Origin: an uncultured Curtobacterium sp.
GTDB lineage: Bacteria > Actinomycetota > Actinomycetes > Actinomycetales > Microbacteriaceae
Length of the DNA: 5,368 bases
Assembly (NCBI GenBank): GCA_913774725.1
Contig: CAJYIG010000149.1
Location: 1-5,368 of the forward strand
Reading direction: 5' to 3'
Shown here piece by piece: positions 1-5,084 of the stretch. Under the pieces are notes generated by a model. The model did no database searches. It worked only from the letters and a program-made list of their open reading frames with translations, and was not told the DNA's origin. A program made the position numbers and the translations under genes. The first letter of the stretch is position 1. Every line of letters begins with the position of its first letter.

Positions 1-51
1 GAAGCAGACACGGAGATGGCCGTCCGGGCCGAGCGGGGCGCCGTCCGGTGA
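1..51 (+). CDS. C-terminal end of an unidentified upstream gene (partial)
   Basis: An open frame runs in from the left edge and ends at TGA 49-51. Only 16 codons are visible (EADTEMAVRAERGAVR), charged and helix-prone, which is too little to identify a family. The stop overlaps the GTG start of the next gene as GTGA (48-51), the usual sign of translational coupling within one operon. By analogy with actinobacterial secreted-toxin loci it could be a small WXG100-like partner or chaperone of the following effector, but that is inference from position only. Confidence 0.5.
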   Translation, partial: EADTEMAVRAERGAVR

Positions 52-1277
52 GTGCACCGGTGACCGCGGGGCTCCTCGACGAGATCCGTCTCGACATGGC
101 CGCGGTCGTCGCCGCGGCCGGTGCGGCGAGCGCTGCTGCTGAGCGCGTCCGGACCGCAGCCGCGGCCGGTGAGCGGTCCTGGGCGGTCATGCCGTCCGCC
201 TTCGCCATGCCCGGTGTGAGCGAGGCGATGCCCGCGATGACCCGCCGGTCCAGCGACGCAGCCGACGGCCTGGCCGAAAGTGTCACGGCCTTGCACCGCC
301 TGCTCGACGCGGCCTCGTTCGAGTTCGCCGACCTCAGCTCTCGGCGGGCCGCGCTGGCGGAACGGGTCGCGTCCTTCACGGACGGGATCAGGCATGCCGT
401 CGCACAGCACGACGCGGCGCTCGCCGACCCGCCGGCGGCGGCGACGCCGTGGCGGGAGGTCCCCGGCCTCGCCGCCGAGGACACCGCGCTCCGATCGGCG
501 GCAGAGGCGTGGAACGAGCATTGGCGCGAGTGGCAGCGGGACCTGGCGTCGCGCATCCGGCGGATCGACGGTGGTGACTCGACGGACGGACTCGCCACCG
601 ACGAGACCGATGTCCGCACCGCGAGCCTCGTGGCGCCGATGCCGCTCCCGGGGTTCCCCTCGACGCCGTTCCAGTTCCCCTGGCCCTGGCTCGGGGCAGC
701 CGGGGGAACAGCAGCCGGAGCAGGGAGCGCGGCCGCCGGAGCATCCGCGCTCGGGCTCCTCGGGATCCTCTTCGGACTGAGCGGCGACACCGCGAAGCAG
801 ACTCCCGCGGACGCGATGCGGCAGCGGATGGCGCAGGCCGACCGGGACGCCTGGGCCTGGACACACGATCCACTCACCGGCAAGCCGCGCGAGGTCGCCG
901 GCGGCGCTGGCATCATGACCGACGTCATCGGGCCGATGACCGGGGCGGAGGCGAACGAGCACATCCGCTCGATCGGTCGGCCGGGAAAGACCGAGCCGCA
1001 CCGAGAGGTGGACACGCCCGAAGAAGTCGTGGCGGCGTGGCGTGACCTGAGTCGTGGCGGAAAGCTTGTCACCGGGGCCGCTCGAGATCGCATCCAGGTG
1101 GTCCTTCCGGATGGCACGAGGGTGCAGTACCGGCGTGACAGCGGAACCGGGGGACCAGTGGTCGAGGTGCACAACCCCAAAGCGTCGGAGTGGGAGAACG
1201 TGAAGGTGCACCTGCCAGAGCGGATCGATCGACCTGGTCCGCACGATCTACCCGATGACGCTTTCCCGGAGGACTGA
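48..1277 (+). CDS. Putative polymorphic-toxin/secreted effector with C-terminal toxin-like domain
   Basis: 409 aa. I do not recognise a named family, but the architecture is that of a polymorphic toxin. Residues 1-170 are Ala-rich and helical (a WREW stretch at 160-163 but no clear WXG or LXG motif). Residues 196-214 are Pro/Phe/Trp-rich. Residues 215-244 form a Gly/Ala/Leu hydrophobic run that could insert in or cross a membrane. Residues 245-320 are a linker. Residues 323-392 form a compact end domain with W331, GGK (337-339), LPDGT (353-357), R362-R363-D364-S365, GGP (368-370) and KVHLP (386-390). From memory, the pattern GGK...LPDGT.V..R..S..GGP...V...KVHLP recurs at the C-termini of bacterial polymorphic toxins; size and alpha-then-beta order would suit a small RNase, but no catalytic residue is proven. 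There is no Sec signal peptide, so export would need another route, such as a type VII-like system. The GTG start overlaps the upstream stop, with GGGG 9 nt before it. The next gene starts 2 nt after the stop, the classic toxin-then-immunity order. Confidence 0.6.
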   Translation: MSAPVTAGLLDEIRLDMAAVVAAAGAASAAAERVRTAAAAGERSWAVMPSAFAMPGVSEAMPAMTRRSSDAADGLAESVTALHRLLDAASFEFADLSSRRAALAERVASFTDGIRHAVAQHDAALADPPAAATPWREVPGLAAEDTALRSAAEAWNEHWREWQRDLASRIRRIDGGDSTDGLATDETDVRTASLVAPMPLPGFPSTPFQFPWPWLGAAGGTAAGAGSAAAGASALGLLGILFGLSGDTAKQTPADAMRQRMAQADRDAWAWTHDPLTGKPREVAGGAGIMTDVIGPMTGAEANEHIRSIGRPGKTEPHREVDTPEEVVAAWRDLSRGGKLVTGAARDRIQVVLPDGTRVQYRRDSGTGGPVVEVHNPKASEWENVKVHLPERIDRPGPHDLPDDAFPED

Positions 1278-1279
1278 CG

Positions 1280-1738
1280 ATGAACGAGTTCACCTACTAC
1301 TGCCTCGCCAGTGTGGAAGACGGGACGGGAGACGACTTGTGGGCGTGGTCCGGCAACGTGGAGAAGGGTCGTCACCGCCCTCTCGAGGACACCCGCTCGT
1401 GGCTCCTCCGACGGCTCCAGCAGCTCCTCGAAGGCGATCTGGTGTCGGTCGGAAACTTCGAGTACGGCGACTCTGGCAGAGCCGTCTGGCGGCCCTGGCC
1501 CGGTGATCCCGATTCCCTGGTCGAACGCGTCGCCGCGATCTACACCGTTGATGTCGAGCCTGACGAGGTGCAGTTCTGGGATTGCTACCTGATGAGGACG
1601 GAGCACGGCTCGGAGCTGTACGCGCGGGAACGTGCCCGGCGTCTGTCCGCCGGTCGGGACGTGGTCCCACGGCTTCGGAACGTCTGGGACGCCGACGGAA
1701 CCGTCATCGAGCCACTTGGTGACGAGATCGTTGTCTGA
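1280..1738 (+). CDS. Putative immunity protein 1 (small acidic protein, paralog of the 1871 gene)
   Basis: 152 aa with no recognised family. It starts 2 nt after the toxin-like gene, with a strong Shine-Dalgarno GGAGGA (1268-1273) 6 nt before ATG. It is acidic and Trp-rich, with no signal peptide or membrane segment, so it is cytoplasmic. The first 88 residues align without gaps to the 1871 gene with 32 identities by my count (shared MNE.TY, GDL/TDL at 18-20, W23, TRS 38-40, G58, GR 66-67, W70, W73, ER 82-83, Y88). The tail (VWDADGTVIEP, ending IVV) is also shared. The segment LMRTEHGSELYAR (104-116) has the look of a winged-helix wing and recurs in the 2319 gene. The immunity role is inferred from position directly behind the toxin-like tip and from tandem duplication with divergence; neutralisation is not shown by sequence. 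Confidence 0.65.
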   Translation: MNEFTYYCLASVEDGTGDDLWAWSGNVEKGRHRPLEDTRSWLLRRLQQLLEGDLVSVGNFEYGDSGRAVWRPWPGDPDSLVERVAAIYTVDVEPDEVQFWDCYLMRTEHGSELYARERARRLSAGRDVVPRLRNVWDADGTVIEPLGDEIVV

Positions 1739-1741
1739 CGC
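1683..1741 (+). repeat. Conserved 59-bp 3' end, copy 1
   Basis: This block covers the last codons of the 1280 gene, its stop and 3 nt beyond. It matches 2271-2329, at the end of the 1871 gene, at 50 of 59 positions without gaps (counted by eye). The last 14 bases, TCGTTGTCTGACGC, are identical and extend past both stop codons. The rest of the two genes is much more diverged. Confidence 0.75.
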
Positions 1742-1871
1742 CGACCCGGGAACCCGCTCAGACAGCAGATCCGGCGACCCGATCGTTGATGTCCGTGCGA
1801 GCTCGCGGGACAAGATCGAGATCCGTCTCCCGGGAGGATCGGATTCACACGACCCATCGAGGGACGCTTGA
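1731..1871 (+). CDS. 46-codon ORF: truncated toxin-tail-like module or small coupled protein
   Basis: The spacer between the two immunity-like genes is open in one frame from TTG 1731 to TGA 1869-1871. It overlaps the preceding stop by 8 nt (TTGTCTGA) and the following start as TGATG, so both junctions look coupled. The predicted peptide begins SDADPGTR and contains DSRSGDPIVDVR (residues 11-22) and IEIRLPGG (29-36). The first part resembles residues 364-375 of the toxin-like protein (DSGTGGPVVEVH) and the second its KVHLP. It also resembles the start of the 2319 gene, which likewise begins TTG TCT GAC GC and contains PTVEVRA and PLPG. I read it as the remnant of a displaced toxin C-terminus (an orphan tail) in front of its own immunity gene. 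It could instead be a real small protein, or untranslated debris. TTG is a weak start and no protein family is recognised. Confidence 0.38.
   Translation: MSDADPGTRSDSRSGDPIVDVRASSRDKIEIRLPGGSDSHDPSRDA
1859..1864 (+). promoter_or_regulatory. Shine-Dalgarno that fixes the start of the 1871 gene
   Basis: GAGGGA ends 6 nt before ATG 1871. An in-frame TTG at 1868 would be only 3 nt from this site. Starting at 1871 also gives MNELTY, matching the MNEFTY start of the paralog, so ATG 1871 is preferred. Confidence 0.7.
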
Positions 1872-2326
1872 TGAACGAACTGACTTACCAACTCCTCGCG
1901 GACGTCGCGGACGGACTGGGTACAGACCTCTCCGAATGGCACACGACCGTTGCGCACCGCACCGGCGAGGACGACGCGACCACGCGCTCTCGCGTGCTCG
2001 GCTGGATCCGGGCTTCGGTCGAGCAGGACATCATGGGGCTCGGGTCTCTCGAACCTGATGAGGAGGGGCGGGGACGGTGGTCGAACTGGTACGGCCCGGT
2101 GGGCGATCGTCTCGAGCGTGCTGGCGCACGGTACGGCGCAACCGGCACGCTCTGGAACGTCTTCGCGACCGACACTCCTCGAGGGATGGATCTCTACGAG
2201 GCCGAGCGGAGTCGCCGGGAGGCAGCGGGCCTCGATCCTGATGCGCACGTGGACCACTACTTCGAGGGGATCTGGGACGCCGACGGGAACGTCATCGAGC
2301 CGAACGGGGACAAGGTCGTTGTCTGA
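1871..2326 (+). CDS. Putative immunity protein 2 (paralog of the 1280 gene)
   Basis: 151 aa, no recognised family, acidic, cytoplasmic, no signal or membrane segment. It is collinear with the 1280 product over residues 1-88 (32 identities, no gap) and again at the C-terminus (IWDADGNVIEP 134-144, ending VVV). The middle (89-110) differs in length by a residue or two. This fits paralogs sharing a fold but binding different partners, as seen where immunity genes accumulate against variant toxins. It is preceded by the 46-codon toxin-tail-like ORF, with which its ATG overlaps (TGATG), so the pair looks like a second, degraded toxin-immunity unit. Its own stop overlaps the TTG of the next gene by 8 nt. 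The function is inferred from context only. Confidence 0.62.
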   Translation: MNELTYQLLADVADGLGTDLSEWHTTVAHRTGEDDATTRSRVLGWIRASVEQDIMGLGSLEPDEEGRGRWSNWYGPVGDRLERAGARYGATGTLWNVFATDTPRGMDLYEAERSRREAAGLDPDAHVDHYFEGIWDADGNVIEPNGDKVVV

Positions 2327-2329
2327 CGC
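2271..2329 (+). repeat. Conserved 59-bp 3' end, copy 2
   Basis: Direct repeat of 1683-1741 (50 of 59 positions identical, no gaps, counted by eye). It spans the last codons and stop of the 1871 gene and continues into the TTG TCT GAC GC start of the next frame. It is a candidate recombination junction between successive modules. Confidence 0.75.
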
Positions 2330-3368
2330 AGGCCTGGAGTACGTGGCGTTCCCGACGGTGGAGGTGCGGGCGATGCCCGACGGCTCGATCGCAGCGCTCC
2401 GCGAGCCGCTGCCCGGTCACGAGCAGTACATCGACGTCGTCCCGCACGTCGACGCCGAGGATCCCCGGGTGCAGCGACGCAGCGTCCGGCGCGACCCGGG
2501 CCTGCCGCCGAGCACCGAGCCAGCGCCGCGGACTCCCGAGGAACTGCTCCTGCTGGCCCTCACGGAGTTCAACCGGAACGGGTGCGCGACCGACCTCCGC
2601 GCGCTGCACCGCATGACGCGGATCGACCACGGACTCGACGGTCCCCGAGCTCGGGCGATGGCGCTGCGCTCCGTCGAGATCGGCATCCGCCGGGGGCTGC
2701 TGACGAGTGGGATGTTCGTCCGGAGCGGTCCCAAGCTCGCGTTCGTCGAACCCGAGCGGAGCCTCGCAGACCGGGTCGCGACCGTCCGCGGTCGGTACGT
2801 CAGCGCGCCAGAGGCCGGCGAGTCCGACGACGACCTCGCCGACTCGGTGTGGTTGATGAACACGACCGAGGGCGAGCGGTACGCCCGGACACACGGCGCC
2901 GAGGCGGGCCAGACCGGCCGAGCGAGCGAAACCGAGCCGACGGAGACCGCGGGTGCGCCGGCGGTCGTGGTGCGCTCGTCGGGCGATGCGTTGGACAACC
3001 GGCACCACGAGCTGCTCGCCGAGAACGTGTTCACCGAGCTCCGGTACGGCCAGCTCGCGTGGGACACGGGTGTGGACGAGCCGACGCTCAAGAGCGTGGC
3101 GTGGGGGATCGCCGCCGAGATCGTGTACGCCTTCGACGTGCGGTGGTCGCCGGACTGGGTCCCGAAGGGGCACCCCCATCGTTGGCAGGACGACGAGGGC
3201 TGGCACGCGCGGTGCAACGACTGCCTCGCGGAGAGCCCTGCGGAAGCCGAGGAAGCGGTCGCGTGGGACTGGTTCGCCACCCATCGTGCCGTTGCGCACG
3301 GCGACACGGCCCCGGCGTTCCGCCCGTCTCCACCGCCGATCGAGGTTCCGCTCCCCGGCGACGAGTGA
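2319..3368 (+). CDS. Three-part protein with an internal immunity-like domain and a C-terminal possible zinc site
   Basis: 349 aa from TTG 2319; no known family as a whole. Residues 1-60 are a beta-rich segment (PTVEVRAMPDGS, PLPGHE) resembling the 46-codon ORF and, more weakly, the toxin tip. Residues about 73-192 match the two immunity-like proteins: G88..TDL 91-93, R112, L116, G131, F133 keep one offset (+73, no gap), then DRV 151-153, Y160 and LMNTTEGERYAR (179-190) against LMRTEHGSELYAR of the 1280 product. Residues 195-215 are an acidic linker. Residues 220-330 form another domain ending in C299-x2-C302-x19-H322-x4-H327, a spacing that could bind zinc. Start choice: TTG 2319 overlaps the previous stop by 8 nt and third-position GC is high from there on. 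ATG 2373 (331 aa) has a better Shine-Dalgarno (GGAGG 2360-2364, 8 nt away) and is the main alternative. It probably acts in the cytoplasm, as an immunity or regulatory partner of this locus (inference). The next gene is convergent, 19 bp away. Confidence 0.62.
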   Translation: MSDAGLEYVAFPTVEVRAMPDGSIAALREPLPGHEQYIDVVPHVDAEDPRVQRRSVRRDPGLPPSTEPAPRTPEELLLLALTEFNRNGCATDLRALHRMTRIDHGLDGPRARAMALRSVEIGIRRGLLTSGMFVRSGPKLAFVEPERSLADRVATVRGRYVSAPEAGESDDDLADSVWLMNTTEGERYARTHGAEAGQTGRASETEPTETAGAPAVVVRSSGDALDNRHHELLAENVFTELRYGQLAWDTGVDEPTLKSVAWGIAAEIVYAFDVRWSPDWVPKGHPHRWQDDEGWHARCNDCLAESPAEAEEAVAWDWFATHRAVAHGDTAPAFRPSPPPIEVPLPGDE

Positions 3369-3387
3369 CCCGTCCGGATCGTGTGTG

Positions 3388-3915
3388 TCAGGTGACGCGC
3401 AACTGCATGAGCGTCAGGTCCAGCCACCGGTCGAACTTCCGGCCGACCTCGGGCACCACCCCGACGGTGACGAACCCGAGCCGCTCGTGCAGGGCGATCG
3501 AGCCCGTATTCGAGGAGCAGATGCCGGCCATCACGACGTGCACGTCCGCCGCCCGGGCGTGTGCGACGAGGGCGTCCATCAACACGGTCGCGATGCCCTG
3601 GCCGCGGAACGCCGGCACGACGTAGACGCTGTGCTCGACCGTGTGGCGGTACCCCTGGTGTGGCCGGAACGCACTGTAGGTGACGTAGCCCGCGACGACC
3701 CCGCCGACCTCGGCGACCAGCACGGGCAACCCGGCTGCACGACGCTCGGCGAGCCACCCGTCGAAGTACTCCCGCGGGTGCGGCTCCTCCTGCCAGATCG
3801 CCGTCGAGTGCAGCACGGCGTCGACGTGCAGGGCGTGGACGACGTCGAGGTCGCGCGGCTCGCAGTCTCGGACCACGACCGGAGACGCCTCCTCCGTCGC
3901 ATATGCTGTCGCCAT
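3388..3915 (-). CDS. GNAT N-acetyltransferase, phosphinothricin/methionine-sulfone acetyltransferase-like
   Basis: 175 aa, a single GNAT domain of usual length for the PAT/Bar/MnaT group, which transfers acetyl from acetyl-CoA to the amino group of phosphinothricin, methionine sulfone or related amino acids. Visible signatures: strand EHSVYVVP (94-101), with E94 at the place of the family's catalytic glutamate; the pyrophosphate-binding loop R104-G-Q-G-I-A109; the late motif N136-x2-S139-x2-L142-H143-x3-G147-F148. The true substrate is not readable from sequence. Two starts are possible: ATG 3915, with no Shine-Dalgarno but a -10-like TACGAT 7 nt upstream (leaderless), or GTG 3876 (162 aa), with GGAGGAGG (3888-3895) 11 nt upstream. 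The family core begins near residue 14, so both fit. It is divergent from an XRE-cupin regulator, its likely controller, and convergent with the 2319 gene. Confidence 0.88.
   Translation of the reverse strand: MATAYATEEASPVVVRDCEPRDLDVVHALHVDAVLHSTAIWQEEPHPREYFDGWLAERRAAGLPVLVAEVGGVVAGYVTYSAFRPHQGYRHTVEHSVYVVPAFRGQGIATVLMDALVAHARAADVHVVMAGICSSNTGSIALHERLGFVTVGVVPEVGRKFDRWLDLTLMQLRVT
3902..3907 (+). promoter_or_regulatory. -10-like element for the XRE-cupin gene (leaderless candidate)
   Basis: TATGCT fits TAnnnT and lies 6 nt before ATG 3914, which puts transcription start at about the A of the ATG. No purine-rich Shine-Dalgarno precedes the ATG; the local + strand is pyrimidine-rich. Leaderless genes with exactly this spacing are common in actinobacteria. 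No good -35 is visible. Confidence 0.5.
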
Positions 3916-4567
3916 GTCTCAGATCGTAGACGACATCACGGCGGCGACGGAACCGGGTGCTGAACACCCGGACGATGCCGACCAGCGCCGCCTGGGGGAG
4001 CGGCTGCTGCGACTGCGGACCGAGCGCAAGTGGAGCCTGACCGAGCTCGCCGAGGAGTCGGGCGTCTCCCGCGCGATGATCAACCGCGTTGAGCGCGGGG
4101 TGTCGAGCCCGACGGCCACAATCCTCGGGCGACTCTCCGGCGCCTTCGGCCTGACGATCTCGCAGCTCCTCGACGAGGCACTCGACCACGAGGTGCCCAG
4201 GGCGACCGATCCCGACGAGGCGCGCGGCGTCCAACGCGGCGCGACCGCCGACTCCTGGACCGATCCCGAGACCGGGTACCGTCGGCGTCCGGTCTCGAGT
4301 GCCGACTTCCCCGCGGACGTCACCGAGGTGCGCCTCCCGGCCGGTGAGGAGGTCGCCTACCCGGCGTCCGCCTACGCGTTCCTGCGGCATTGCATCTGGG
4401 TGGTCGACGGCGTGCTCGAGGTCGTCGTCGGCGACGAGCCGACGCGACTGAGTGCCGGCGACCGCATCGAGCTCGGCGAACCGGCCGACGTCGTCTACCG
4501 GAACCCGGGCTCGGAGCCCGTGCGGTACGTCGTGGTGGTGGTCCGGGCCGCGCGGGGCCGGGAATAG
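3914..4567 (+). CDS. XRE-family HTH regulator with C-terminal cupin domain
   Basis: 217 aa, normal for this architecture. The XRE helix-turn-helix spans about residues 25-86 (LGERLLRLRTERKWSLTELA, then SGVSRAMINRVERG with the recognition helix around 52-61, then SSPTATILGRLSGAFGL). The C-terminal cupin beta-barrel spans about 136-212 (LPAGEEV, then WVVDGVLEVVVGD and LSAGDRIELGEP). Such proteins bind operator DNA as dimers, with the cupin sensing a small ligand. The usual metal-binding HxH of cupin motif 1 is not present (only H159 nearby), so the barrel probably binds a ligand without metal. The gene is divergent from the GNAT gene and shares its start CATG, so it most likely controls that gene and itself (inference). 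No Shine-Dalgarno precedes the ATG; leaderless translation is likely. rpiB follows 10 nt downstream. Confidence 0.9.
   Translation: MSQIVDDITAATEPGAEHPDDADQRRLGERLLRLRTERKWSLTELAEESGVSRAMINRVERGVSSPTATILGRLSGAFGLTISQLLDEALDHEVPRATDPDEARGVQRGATADSWTDPETGYRRRPVSSADFPADVTEVRLPAGEEVAYPASAYAFLRHCIWVVDGVLEVVVGDEPTRLSAGDRIELGEPADVVYRNPGSEPVRYVVVVVRAARGRE
3923..3928 (-). promoter_or_regulatory. -10-like element for the GNAT gene (leaderless candidate)
   Basis: On the - strand the hexamer TACGAT (TAnnnT) lies 7 nt before ATG 3915, inside codons 4-5 of the XRE-cupin gene. No Shine-Dalgarno is seen before this ATG. With the opposite element at 3902-3907 it forms a pair of promoters that point through each other. 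Confidence 0.42.
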
Positions 4568-4570
4568 GAT
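4565..4570 (+). promoter_or_regulatory. Possible -10 element or Shine-Dalgarno in front of rpiB
   Basis: TAGGAT overlaps the TAG stop of the regulator gene. It can be read as TAnnnT 7 nt before ATG 4578 (a leaderless promoter) or, through AGGA (4566-4569), as a Shine-Dalgarno 8 nt before the ATG. Sequence alone does not decide between them. Confidence 0.3.
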
Positions 4571-4577
4571 CGGAGCC

Positions 4578-5066
4578 ATGCGCATCCACCTCGGAACGGA
4601 CCACGCCGGCCTCGAGTTCACCACGACCCTCGCCCAGCACCTGACGGAGGCCGGGCACGAGGTCGTCGACCACGGACCGACCGAGTACGACGCGCTCGAC
4701 GACTACCCCTCGTTCTGCATCAACGCCGCGCACGCCGTCGTGCGGGACCAGCGTGCGGGCGTCCAGGCCCTCGGTGTCGTGTTCGGCGGCTCGGGGAACG
4801 GCGAGCAGATCGCCGCGAACAAGGTCGAGGGCGTCCGGGCCGCGCTCGTGTGGAACGAGTCCACCGCGCTGCTCGCCCGCCAGCACAACGACGCCAACGT
4901 CATCTCGATCGGCGCCCGCCAGCACACCGAGGACGAGGCCATGCGCTTCGTCGACCTGTTCGTCGCGGAGCCCTTCTCCGGCGAGGAGCGCCACGCCCGC
5001 CGCATCGCCCAGCTGGCGGAGTACGAGACGACGGGGCACATCGCCGGTCGGCAGATCGACGAGTAG
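4578..5066 (+). CDS. rpiB: Ribose-5-phosphate isomerase B
   Basis: 162 aa, the length of the M. tuberculosis enzyme. It interconverts ribose 5-phosphate and ribulose 5-phosphate in the non-oxidative pentose phosphate pathway, in the cytoplasm. Signature residues: TDHAG (7-11) with D8 and H9 for substrate binding; GGSGNGEQIAANK (70-82), where E76 corresponds to the catalytic glutamate of the actinobacterial type (E75 in M. tuberculosis), in place of the cysteine used by E. coli RpiB; H103-N104-D105-x-N107 and R114 for phosphate and ring contacts. The start is fixed by the family N-terminus MRIHLGTDHAG. It lies 10 nt after the regulator gene and 18 nt before the DNA glycosylase gene. The rpiB-nei order matches Rv2465c-Rv2464c, so this is conserved core chromosome. 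Confidence 0.97.
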   Translation: MRIHLGTDHAGLEFTTTLAQHLTEAGHEVVDHGPTEYDALDDYPSFCINAAHAVVRDQRAGVQALGVVFGGSGNGEQIAANKVEGVRAALVWNESTALLARQHNDANVISIGARQHTEDEAMRFVDLFVAEPFSGEERHARRIAQLAEYETTGHIAGRQIDE

Positions 5067-5084
5067 TCCGGGTAGACAGGACCG

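Noticed and set aside
48..560. WXG100 or LXG domain in the N-terminus of the effector-like protein
   Set aside because: The region is Ala-rich and helical but has no clear WXG or LXG motif, so type VII secretion is offered only as a possibility.
1950..2318. Upstream extension of the 2319 gene frame to 1950
   Set aside because: The extra 123 codons lie inside the 1871 gene in another frame and encode Arg/Ser/Thr-rich sequence typical of a shadow; the real start is TTG 2319 or ATG 2373.
3369..3387. Terminator between the convergent 2319 and GNAT genes
   Set aside because: The 19-bp gap has no GC-rich inverted repeat with a T-run in either direction.
4541..4563. GC-rich near-palindrome at the end of the regulator gene
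   Set aside because: The stem is imperfect, lies in coding sequence, has no T-tract, and such runs are expected by chance at this base composition.
2417..4624. 735-codon open frame on the - strand
   Set aside because: It runs antisense to the 2319 gene and the XRE-cupin gene and crosses the GNAT gene in another frame. The product is low-complexity Arg/Ser/Ala-rich sequence with no domain, as expected for a shadow frame in high-GC DNA.
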